From: Achromobacter sp. MFA1 R4
GTDB lineage: Bacteria > Pseudomonadota > Gammaproteobacteria > Burkholderiales > Burkholderiaceae_B
Assembly (NCBI RefSeq): GCF_900156745.1
Contig: NZ_LT707065.1
Coordinates: 5,778,086 to 5,842,085 of the forward strand
Length of the DNA stretch: 64,000 nucleotides
Reading direction: 5' to 3'
In this document: piece by piece, positions 27,699 through 34,738 of the stretch
Numbering within the stretch: position 1 is the stretch's first letter
How the letters are laid out: every line of letters begins with the position of its first letter
Translations under genes and position numbers: made by a program
Notes under the pieces: generated by a model
What the model was told of the DNA's origin: nothing
Seen by the model: only the letters and a program-made list of their open reading frames with translations
Database searches by the model: none

Positions 27699-27841
27699 AT
27701 TCAAAAAGTTGCGTACTTCCTGAAATGAAAGGCCCTCGAGTGCCGACAATGGCATCTTGCCGACGCTTCAGATTCGTCCGCTTTACCGTAGCCGCGCTTG
27801 TCGACAATGTCGCAAATTGACAACAACGACCGCGCTTCACG

Positions 27842-28621
27842 ATGGACTCCGCCAGAATTCCCGCAATGCCCCACGCAGATGACAGCCTGGTCGAATATGC
27901 GCCACTAGTTCGGAAGCTGGCCCTGCAATTGCTTGCCCGGCTTCCCGCGAGCGTTGAACTCGACGACCTGATACAAGCCGGCATGATCGGCCTGCTCGAC
28001 GCCGTCCGCCGCTACCAGGAAACCGCGGACGCCCAATTCGAGACCTACGCCACGACCCGCATTCGTGGCGCGATGCTGGATGAATTGCGCGGCCAGGATT
28101 GGCTGCCACGCAGCGTGCGCACCAAGGCACGCAAGATTGAACAGGCAATCCAGCTTCTTGAACAGCGTTTAATGCGAGCGCCCACCGAGACCGAGATCGC
28201 CGCCCAGCTCGACATCCCGCTGAGCGATTACCAGACGCTCCTGCACGACGCGCAAGGCGTGCAGATCGTCCATTACGAAGATTTCACGACCGAACCCGAC
28301 TCGTCTTCCAGCCAGGCCGACTGGTCCGCCACCCTGAATCACGGCTCGGCGGGCGGCAACCCGCTGGACGCGCTGCTGGCCGGGGATTTCCGCCAGGCGT
28401 TGGTCCACGCGATCGATGCCCTGCCCGACCGCGAAAAGCTGCTGCTGTCGCTGTGCTACGAGCAGGGGCTGAACCTGAAGGAAATTGGGGCGATCATGAA
28501 TGTGACCGAGGCGCGGGTTTGTCAGCTGCGGTCGCAGGCAACGGCGCGGATCCGGGCGAGGTTGAAGGATCAGGCCTGGCAGGAGTTGCCGGTTGAGGGG
28601 CAGATCGCGCAGATCATCTAA
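27842..28621 (+). CDS. fliA: Flagellar RNA polymerase sigma-28 factor FliA
   Basis: FliA directs RNA polymerase to class III flagellar and chemotaxis promoters. The 259-residue product has region 2 (DDLIQAGMIGLLDAVRRYQE, then FETYATTRIRGAMLDELRGQ), region 3 with DWLPRSVRTKARKIEQAI, and region 4 with helix-turn-helix NLKEIGAIMNVTEARVCQLR. A second ATG eight codons in (PHADD...) is an alternative start. It diverges from flhDC. Its inhibitor FlgM is encoded at 7.3 kb, and its predicted promoters precede flgM and fliC. Confidence 0.97.
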   Translation: MDSARIPAMPHADDSLVEYAPLVRKLALQLLARLPASVELDDLIQAGMIGLLDAVRRYQETADAQFETYATTRIRGAMLDELRGQDWLPRSVRTKARKIEQAIQLLEQRLMRAPTETEIAAQLDIPLSDYQTLLHDAQGVQIVHYEDFTTEPDSSSSQADWSATLNHGSAGGNPLDALLAGDFRQALVHAIDALPDREKLLLSLCYEQGLNLKEIGAIMNVTEARVCQLRSQATARIRARLKDQAWQELPVEGQIAQII

Positions 28622-28657
28622 GGACGGCCGTCACACGCGCTGACGACCGCCCTGCAT

Positions 28658-28681
28658 GCCGGAATCCCCTGCAATTCCGGC
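28658..28681 (+). terminator. Hairpin after fliA (possible weak terminator)
   Basis: A perfect 8-bp stem (GCCGGAAT, 28658-28665; ATTCCGGC, 28674-28681) with an 8-nt loop lies 36 nt after the fliA stop. No T-run follows, so termination may be weak and read-through into the methyltransferase gene is possible. Confidence 0.4.
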
Positions 28682-28798
28682 GCTATTCCCCGCATTTGCA
28701 GCCCGACGCCGCTGCTAGGCTATCGCCACCATTCATCTAGGTACCGACGGTTTCCGCAATGTCGCCGGTACAGCCCTCCTTCCGCCCTGGAATCCGTT

Positions 28799-30403
28799 AT
28801 GAATCAAACAGACGACATCGTGCAGGCGCTTTCCGACGCCTACGACGAAACGCCATACGAATCCTATGCCTTCCCGCTGACCGCGCCTGGCCATTTGCGC
28901 GCCGTCGCCTCGCTGTACGGATTGCAGGCGCCCGCCATCGAAACGGCGCGCATCCTGGAACTGGGTTGCGCGGCCGGCGGCAACCTGCTGCCCTTTGCAG
29001 CCGCCCATCCGGGCGCGCACGCCACGGGCGTCGACCTGTCGGCGCAGCAGGTCGAATCCGGGCAGGCCGTCATCAAAGCCATGGGGCTGAAGAATATCGA
29101 CTTGCGCGCGATGAGCATCACCGACATCAGCAAGGATTTCGGTCAGTTCGATTACATCATCGTGCACGGGGTATTCAGCTGGGTGCCGCCGGTCGTCCGG
29201 GACGCCATCCTGCGCGTGTGCCGCGAAAACCTTTCGCCCAACGGCATCGCGTACATCAGCTACAACACCTATCCAGGCTGGAAGGCGTCAGACGTGGTGC
29301 GCGATGCCATGATTCTGAACAGCCACGGCGCCCAAACCGCGCAGGAACGCCTGTCGCGCGCGAAAGACATGCTGAGCATGCTGGAAAATGGGCTTGCCGA
29401 GGGCAATCCGCTGCGCTCCGCGCTGCAACACGCGGCCCGCCAATTGCGCAGGCATTCCGACTATTACCTGGTTCACGAATATCTGGAAGCGGTTAATTCG
29501 CCCTGCTATTTCCTGGAGTTTGCGGCGGCGGCGCAGCAAGCTGGCCTGGCTTATCTGACGGACGCAGAACCGCAATCCTGCATGGCCAGCAATTATGGAA
29601 ACAATGTTGCCGTCCTGCATAACGCGCTTTCGGCCGACGCGCCCAAGGAAATGCGCGAGCAATATCTGGACTTCGCGGTGGGACGCCAGTTCCGCAAGAG
29701 CTTGCTCGTCCACCAGGAACGCGCACCGGAGATTCTGGAAACGCCTGAAGTCAATGTGTTCGAGAAAATGCACTTCGGCGCGAATCTGACCGCAGCCAAG
29801 GCGCCGGCGGGCGCACCGTCCAAGGAGCGGCATTACCGCACCGCGCGCGGCAAAGGCATTGCCAGCATCGAGCCCACCTTTGTTGCCGTCGCCGAAGCGC
29901 TGCGACTGGCCTGGCCCCGCGCCCTGCCCTTTGCCGAGCTGATGGACGCTGCCCGCTCCAAGGCCAAAAAGGGGATATCGCAAGAGGAATTGGCGGAACT
30001 GGTGCTGACCCACCTAGTGCTGATCCTCAACGTCAGCGCGCTGGAGTACCGCATCGAATCGACGGGCTATCTTCCCGCCGCGGCCAAACCCCAGTGGATT
30101 CCCGGCCTGGAGTGCCTGCAGCGGCTGGCCAGCAGCGACACACTGCCGGTGGGTATCTACAACTTGTGGCACCAACACGTCCAGTTGCCCGCCGACGAGG
30201 TCAGCAAGTTTGTCATCCGGCACATCGACGGCCAGACCGCGATCACGGACCTGCGCACCCTGCTGCGCGATGCGCTGGCGAGCGGCGAAGTCGGCCACCC
30301 GTCGGGCAAGTCGCTAAAGCGGGTGCGCAATCTCGATTCCACGGCACAGACGCTGCTTTCCGATGCGATCGGCGTCCTGAGGTCGCGGGGCGTCCTGCTG
30401 TAG
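28799..30403 (+). CDS. Class I SAM methyltransferase of PKMT architecture, candidate flagellin lysine methyltransferase
   Basis: The 534-residue product has a Rossmann SAM domain at residues about 40-200, with motif I ILELGCAAGGNLLPFA (52-67), GVDLSAQQVE and FDYIIVHGVFSWVP. The segment ISYNTYPGWK (154-163) is typical of PKMT-type protein lysine methyltransferases. A methyltransferase regulatory domain follows at about 217-300 (SDYYLVHEYLEAVNSPCYFL), and then a C-terminal winged-helix-like region to the end. Rickettsial PKMTs, which methylate OmpB lysines, share this order. The gene sits alone between fliA and fliC on the same strand, and flagellin is the obvious candidate substrate. It is not related to the FliB flagellin methylase as far as I can see. 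The family assignment is firm; the substrate is inference. Confidence 0.85.
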   Translation: MNQTDDIVQALSDAYDETPYESYAFPLTAPGHLRAVASLYGLQAPAIETARILELGCAAGGNLLPFAAAHPGAHATGVDLSAQQVESGQAVIKAMGLKNIDLRAMSITDISKDFGQFDYIIVHGVFSWVPPVVRDAILRVCRENLSPNGIAYISYNTYPGWKASDVVRDAMILNSHGAQTAQERLSRAKDMLSMLENGLAEGNPLRSALQHAARQLRRHSDYYLVHEYLEAVNSPCYFLEFAAAAQQAGLAYLTDAEPQSCMASNYGNNVAVLHNALSADAPKEMREQYLDFAVGRQFRKSLLVHQERAPEILETPEVNVFEKMHFGANLTAAKAPAGAPSKERHYRTARGKGIASIEPTFVAVAEALRLAWPRALPFAELMDAARSKAKKGISQEELAELVLTHLVLILNVSALEYRIESTGYLPAAAKPQWIPGLECLQRLASSDTLPVGIYNLWHQHVQLPADEVSKFVIRHIDGQTAITDLRTLLRDALASGEVGHPSGKSLKRVRNLDSTAQTLLSDAIGVLRSRGVLL

Positions 30404-30424
30404 CCCACGTTTGTTGACAGGCAA

Positions 30425-30459
30425 GACGTGCCTGCGCCCCCGCTATGCGCGGGCACGTC
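30425..30459 (+). terminator. Hairpin after the methyltransferase gene
   Basis: GACGTGCC (30425-30432) pairs with GGCACGTC (30452-30459), and the loop contains further GCGC pairing. No T-run follows. It lies 22 nt after the stop and before the fliC promoter, so it may partly separate the two transcripts. Confidence 0.4.
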
Positions 30460-30527
30460 ATCAAGGGATTCCCTGGCGGCCCGCCTCCCGAGAAATGCAA
30501 ATATTCGCCGATATCGAAAATTTGCCC

Positions 30528-30554
30528 TAAAGATTGATTTGGCCCTGTCGTTAT
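30528..30554 (+). promoter_or_regulatory. Sigma-28 (FliA) promoter of fliC
   Basis: TAAAGATT (30528-30535) matches the -35 element at 7 of 8 bases. After 11 bp, GTCGTTAT (30547-30554) matches the -10 at 5 of 8, with the same GTCGTTA form as the flgM promoter. Transcription would begin near 30560, giving a leader of about 100 nt before the flagellin start at 30661. Confidence 0.8.
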
Positions 30555-30660
30555 CCTGGCAACGGAAGAGATTCAGCAAGCAAGTCGATACCTCACCGTT
30601 ACAGTTTGGGCGGCCTAGCTGCCCGGTTTGAAGAAGCCTTTCTCTCTTGGGAGCCTAAAC

Positions 30661-32340
30661 ATGGCTGCAGTCATCAATACCAACTACTTGTCGCTCGTTG
30701 CTCAGAACAACCTGAACAAGTCGCAATCTTCCCTGGGCACCGCCATCGAGCGCCTGTCGTCGGGCCTGCGCATCAACAGCGCCAAGGACGACGCCGCCGG
30801 TATGGCCATTGCCAACCGCTTCACCGCCAACGTCCGCGGCCTGACGCAAGCTGCTCGTAACGCCAACGACGGTATCTCGCTGGCCCAGACGACGGAAGGC
30901 GCCGCCTCCGAAGTCAACACCCACCTGCAGCGTATCCGCGAACTGACCGTGCAGGCTTCGAACGGCAGCTACTCGCAAGAACAGCTGGACTCGGTCCAAG
31001 GCGAAATCAACCAGCGCCTGGCCGACATCGACCGCATCTCGGAACAAACCGACTTCAACGGCGTGAAGGTCCTGTCCGACTCCGCCAAGCCCCTGACGCT
31101 GCAAGTCGGCGCCAACGACGGCGAAACCATCACCCTGAACCTGTCGGAAATCAGCGTCAAGACGCTGGGTCTGGACGGCTTCAACGTGAACGGCAAGGGC
31201 GTGACGCAAAACCGCTCGGCCACCGTGACGGACGTGATCGCTCAAGGCGGCACCCTGCAAGGCGACGGCACCTACAAGGCCACCACGACGTTCAACGCTG
31301 CCTCCGCTGAAACCGTGCTGAGCAAGCTGGAAGACGGCAACACCGTCGCTGTGGGCGGCGGCGCCACCTACACGTACGATGCCGCCAAGGGCAACTTCAC
31401 GTACACGAAGACTGTCGACACGACCGTCGGCGCTGACGTGACGGCTCTGGCCAACAAGATCAAGCCCAGCAGCGGCACGATCTCGGGCAGCTACGAAATC
31501 TCGACGGGCAAGAGCGCCTCGTTCGACGTCGACGCAGCCGGCAAGATCACGATCGGCGGCAACGCTGCATTCCTGAACGCCGACGGCGAACTGACCACCA
31601 ACGACGCCAGCGGCGCCCTCACGCAAGCCACGCTGGACGACGTCCTGACCTCGGTCGGTACCGAAGCCAACAGCTCGGTCACCATCGGCGGCACCAAGTA
31701 CAGCCACAGCGCTGCCGACGAACTGTCGTACACCGCCGTCGCCACGACCGCTGACGTCCTGAGCGCCATGGGCTCCTCGACCGCCGTTTCGACCGTGACC
31801 CTCGGCTCGGGCATCACGTCCGCCGCCGTGACGTTCGCCATCGCCACCACCGACTCGAACAACACCTGGGTCGACAACAAGGGCGAACTGACGGACATCC
31901 AAACGTTCGACACGTCGTACAAGATCAACGCTGACACCGGTGAAGTCACCGTCGTCGGTGACAACAGCGCGACCGCCGGCCAATACGCTTCGGCTGATGG
32001 CGCCAAGGTCCTGGTTGGTTCGGATGGCAAGCTGACGACCGAAACCACCAGCGCCGGTGACAAGACCACCGATCCGCTGAAGACCCTGGACGCTGCCTTC
32101 ACCAAGCTGGACAAGCTGACCGGTGAACTGGGTGCCGTGCAGAACCGTCTGGAATCGACGATCGCCAACCTGAACAACGTCGTGAACAACCTGTCGTCGG
32201 CCCGCTCGCGTATTCAAGACGCGGACTACGCCACGGAAGTGTCGAACATGTCCAAGGCTCAGATCCTGCAACAGGCTGGCACCTCGGTTCTGGCCCAGGC
32301 CAACCAAGTGCCGCAAACCGTTCTGTCGCTGCTGCGTTAA
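30661..32340 (+). CDS. fliC: Flagellin (filament protein) FliC
   Basis: Flagellin polymerises into the filament. The start is the ATG at 30661, with GGGAG upstream and the standard opening MAAVINTNYLSLVAQNNLNK. Residues 1-175 are the conserved D0/D1 helices, with LQRIRELTVQASNG, the region bound by TLR5 in other flagellins. The last 80 residues or so are the closing D1/D0 helices ending in VPQTVLSLLR. The middle (about 180-480) is a Thr/Ser/Ala/Asp-rich surface region with many Lys residues. At 559 residues it is longer than the roughly 390-residue Bordetella flagellin, because of this middle part. No fliD or fliS gene follows. Expression is predicted from the sigma-28 promoter at 30528-30554. 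Confidence 0.98.
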   Translation: MAAVINTNYLSLVAQNNLNKSQSSLGTAIERLSSGLRINSAKDDAAGMAIANRFTANVRGLTQAARNANDGISLAQTTEGAASEVNTHLQRIRELTVQASNGSYSQEQLDSVQGEINQRLADIDRISEQTDFNGVKVLSDSAKPLTLQVGANDGETITLNLSEISVKTLGLDGFNVNGKGVTQNRSATVTDVIAQGGTLQGDGTYKATTTFNAASAETVLSKLEDGNTVAVGGGATYTYDAAKGNFTYTKTVDTTVGADVTALANKIKPSSGTISGSYEISTGKSASFDVDAAGKITIGGNAAFLNADGELTTNDASGALTQATLDDVLTSVGTEANSSVTIGGTKYSHSAADELSYTAVATTADVLSAMGSSTAVSTVTLGSGITSAAVTFAIATTDSNNTWVDNKGELTDIQTFDTSYKINADTGEVTVVGDNSATAGQYASADGAKVLVGSDGKLTTETTSAGDKTTDPLKTLDAAFTKLDKLTGELGAVQNRLESTIANLNNVVNNLSSARSRIQDADYATEVSNMSKAQILQQAGTSVLAQANQVPQTVLSLLR

Positions 32341-32429
32341 TCACGCCGCAACGCCCGACGGTTGGGCGGGAAGCTCGCAAGACGCTCCTGCCCTCCTCAT
32401 CGCACCGGGTGCTTCGCACCTGGTCGAAC

Positions 32430-32463
32430 AAACAAGCCGGCAGCCGCCGGCTTGTTTCTTTTT
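32430..32463 (+). terminator. Rho-independent terminator of fliC
   Basis: A 12-bp perfect stem (AAACAAGCCGGC, 32430-32441; GCCGGCTTGTTT, 32446-32457) with a 4-nt loop is followed by CTTTTT. It lies 89 nt after the fliC stop. The rest of the 388-bp gap to the next gene (32341-32728) shows no further gene or clear element. Confidence 0.93.
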
Positions 32464-32728
32464 GCGCCCGTGTCTCTTGCACGCATTTCGTTTGCGCGCA
32501 TTTCTGTTGTGGCTCGCAGGGACATCCTCCCGCACCGCGGCGCATTGCCCCCGCCGGAGAGCGCGCATGCGCGTCGTCCCGGCTCAGGAACGATCGACCC
32601 TGTCCGGTTTTCCCCGGTAGGTTCGATTCCTCGCCAAGCCGCCCTTTTCCGTCGCTATTCGCCCATTGGCTGCCTGGTCGCTTGCCCCATAATTGCCTCC
32701 GCACGTTTGTATCCGTATTTTTCACCCA

Positions 32729-33601
32729 ATGACCGCCACGCCTCCCGATCCACTCGCTACGCAGCACGACAGCACTCCGGATCACGATGACCAGGGGCCC
32801 GCGGACTCGCAGACCCGGCGTCTGCGCGAAGAAAATCGCGCCTTGCGCGAGCTGCTGGCCGCCCAGGTGCATGCCTCGCTGCCCCGGCAGGAGCCCGGCT
32901 GGTTCAAGCGGCTGTGCTGGTGGCTGATTTCGGCACCGGGCGCGGCGCTGGTCGGGTGGCGCAGTTTGCTCGGACGCGATGAGGCCGAACCCATGACGCG
33001 CCGCCGTGTGGGGTGCGCGACGTTGACCGTGCTCTATACGCTGGCCATCTATGCCGCCCTGGTGCTGCTCGTGGTGTCATGGAATTCGCCCAGCACCCCG
33101 AACTCGGGCGCGACCGCCGCCAGCCCGGTGCGCGTGCCGCTGGCGCCGTCGCCGCCGCTGCCCATGCCCCCGGAGCCCGATGTGGGCAGCAAGGGCGCGG
33201 ACGCGACGCCTGATGGCACGACACAGGACGAGCCGTCCCGAACCGCATCGCCGGCGGCCGACACGTCGCCCTCCGCCCCGGCAGTGGAGCATGCTCCTGC
33301 CACGCCGGACACCGCGGACAGCGCTTCCGCTGCGCCAGAGCCTGCGGCTTCTGCCGCGCAGGACCGGCCGGCCACCGCCGAATCGCCGCACGCTCCTTCG
33401 GCCCCGCAGCCCACCCTGCGCATCACCGAAATCCCCGCCCCCGACCCGATGGCCTGGGTTGCCGTGCTCGACGGCGAGTTGGCGCGTTGCGCGGAACTCG
33501 GATTTTTCGAGCGTCCCGACTGCGCGTGGACAGCGCGCAAGCAGTATTGCGAGGCCAACCACGGCTGGGGCGTCGTGAAGGAATGCCCGGCGCAACCTTG
33601 A
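32729..33601 (+). CDS. Uncharacterised membrane protein with Cys-containing C-terminal domain
   Basis: I do not recognise this gene. The start is taken at the ATG at 32729; an upstream in-frame ATG adds residues resembling non-coding DNA. The 290-residue product has an N-terminal charged coiled segment (TRRLREENRALRELLAAQVH) and a first hydrophobic stretch (about 57-75). One clear membrane helix follows at about 98-117 (LYTLAIYAALVLLVVSW). Next come about 120 residues rich in Pro/Ala/Ser/Asp, and then a compact C-terminal domain with four Cys in the spacing C-x11-C-x8-C-x13-C. The topology suggests a periplasmic or exported tail on a stalk. It lies downstream of fliC's terminator and upstream of a motility-family gene, but a motility role is only a guess. 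Confidence 0.75.
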   Translation: MTATPPDPLATQHDSTPDHDDQGPADSQTRRLREENRALRELLAAQVHASLPRQEPGWFKRLCWWLISAPGAALVGWRSLLGRDEAEPMTRRRVGCATLTVLYTLAIYAALVLLVVSWNSPSTPNSGATAASPVRVPLAPSPPLPMPPEPDVGSKGADATPDGTTQDEPSRTASPAADTSPSAPAVEHAPATPDTADSASAAPEPAASAAQDRPATAESPHAPSAPQPTLRITEIPAPDPMAWVAVLDGELARCAELGFFERPDCAWTARKQYCEANHGWGVVKECPAQP

Positions 33602-33763
33602 TGCATCCGGCCGCCCGTGTCACATGCCAGCCACGAACCCGCGCCACAATGCACCGCGGCCCGCAATCATTGCGAAATGTTTTGCATCATTCCAAGGGCG
33701 TGCCCCATAATGCCACTTGCTTCGGCCAATGAATCGGCCTCACATCACCAGGACACCTAGACC

Positions 33764-33958
33764 ATGGATGCTTCCGTCAACAACACCGTCAATTCCGCCT
33801 TGGCCCTGCGCGACGCGAACCTCATGATGGAGGTTCAGGCCAGCGTGACGAAGAAGGCAATCAATGCGCAGGCCGATTCGGTGGCGACCTTGATGCAATC
33901 GCTGCCGGTCCTGGCGATCGACGGGACGCTGGGTTCGCGCATCAATACGCACGCCTGA
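33764..33958 (+). CDS. YjfB-family putative motility protein (64 aa)
   Basis: This small protein opens MDASVNNTVNSALALRDANL, with a central segment EVQASVTKKAINAQADSVAT and the end PVLAIDGTLGSRINTHA. The pattern of a short helix, a VxKKAI block, an Ala/Gln helix and a loose C-terminus fits the YjfB putative motility family, usually about 60 residues. It has no signal peptide or membrane segment. It is followed 46 nt later by a good terminator, so it is expressed as a unit of its own or with the gene before it. The function of the family is not established. Confidence 0.72.
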   Translation: MDASVNNTVNSALALRDANLMMEVQASVTKKAINAQADSVATLMQSLPVLAIDGTLGSRINTHA

Positions 33959-34004
33959 ACCCGCATCGCGCGGCGGCATGCCGCGTGGTCCCGAATGAAA
34001 GATC

Positions 34005-34030
34005 AGCCGCCCGCACCGGGCGGCTTTTTT
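34005..34030 (+). terminator. Rho-independent terminator after the YjfB-like gene
   Basis: A 9-bp perfect stem (AGCCGCCCG, 34005-34013; CGGGCGGCT, 34017-34025) with a 3-nt loop is followed directly by a run of T to 34030. Confidence 0.92.
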
Positions 34031-34124
34031 ATGTCCGGCTGGTGGTGCCCGGACGCCCAGCCGATGCCTCGACGCACCCGCCCCCACGCCCGCACCCACC
34101 CGCGCCTCCGCGCCCCGCCCTCCG

Positions 34125-34628
34125 TCAATCCGCCGGCTTTGCCGCCAACCCCACGATCAGTTTGGCCAGCAGCGCATCCAGTTGCCCCTGCTCCTTCTGC
34201 GTCAAGGACGACAGCGCCTGCTGCTCGTTCGCGACGTGCAGCGGCAGCATCTTGTCGATGAGCGCCAGGCCGGCCGGCGTCAGCCGTACCAGGGTGCTGC
34301 GCCGGTCGTTGGGGGAAGGCACGCGTTCGATGAGCCCCTTGCGTTCAAGCCGGTCGAGCCGGCTGGTCATCGCGCCTGACGACAGCATCAAGCCTTCATG
34401 CAGCTCGGTGGGTGTCATGGCATAGGGGTGGCCCGAGCGCCGCAGCGTGGCGATGACGTCGAACTCGCCTTGATGCAGCTCGAACTGCGCGGCCAGCGGC
34501 AGGAACCAGTGGCGCTCCAGCAGGTGGGTGGCTTCCAGCAGGCGTCCCACCAACGCCATCACGTTGGCGTCGATGTCCGGCCGTTCGCGCTGCCATTCTT
34601 CCCGGGCACGCCTTGCGCGGTCTTTCAT
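34125..34628 (-). CDS. MarR-family transcriptional regulator
   Basis: A 167-residue winged-helix protein. The recognition region is visible as YAMTPTELHEGLMLSSGAMT and RLDRLERKGLIERVPSPNDR, with the wing RRSTLVRLTPAGLALID. Members act as dimeric repressors released by small aromatic or drug-like ligands. It diverges from the MFS transporter at 34739 across a 110-bp gap that contains a near-palindrome, so it probably controls that transporter and itself. The ligand is not predictable. Confidence 0.92.
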   Translation of the reverse strand: MKDRARRAREEWQRERPDIDANVMALVGRLLEATHLLERHWFLPLAAQFELHQGEFDVIATLRRSGHPYAMTPTELHEGLMLSSGAMTSRLDRLERKGLIERVPSPNDRRSTLVRLTPAGLALIDKMLPLHVANEQQALSSLTQKEQGQLDALLAKLIVGLAAKPAD

Positions 34629-34704
34629 GGTTGCCTCTATATGAAGCTATTTTGGATGGAAGCAATGATATCCCGTTGCAGGACCAGCAACCCCATCTAT
34701 ATAC

Positions 34705-34716
34705 TTCGATATCAAA
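34705..34716. promoter_or_regulatory. Candidate MarR operator upstream of the MFS gene
   Basis: TTCGATATCAAA is palindromic at 10 of 12 positions. It lies 23 bp before the MFS start, in the gap shared with the divergent MarR gene. The related half-like sequence TCGAGATAG follows at 34728-34736, so a second site is possible. Confidence 0.45.
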
Positions 34717-34738
34717 TAACTTTACGTCGAGATAGTTT

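Larger units (their letters stand above)
27440..27841. promoter_or_regulatory. flhDC/fliA divergent control region (402 bp)
   Basis: This gene-free gap is much more AT-rich than its surroundings, notably 27530-27710. It should hold the flhDC promoter, read leftwards, and the fliA promoter, read rightwards. Visible elements are the TGTCAT...ATGACA cluster at 27584-27609, the palindrome GTTGCGCAAC at 27623-27632, and a candidate FlhD4C2 half-site at 27683-27698. I could not fix a convincing -35/-10 pair for flhDC. Confidence 0.6.

Noticed and set aside
28799-30403. Calling the methyltransferase FliB
   Set aside because: FliB is a different family; this protein has a Rossmann SAM domain with a regulatory and winged-helix C-terminus as in PKMT proteins.
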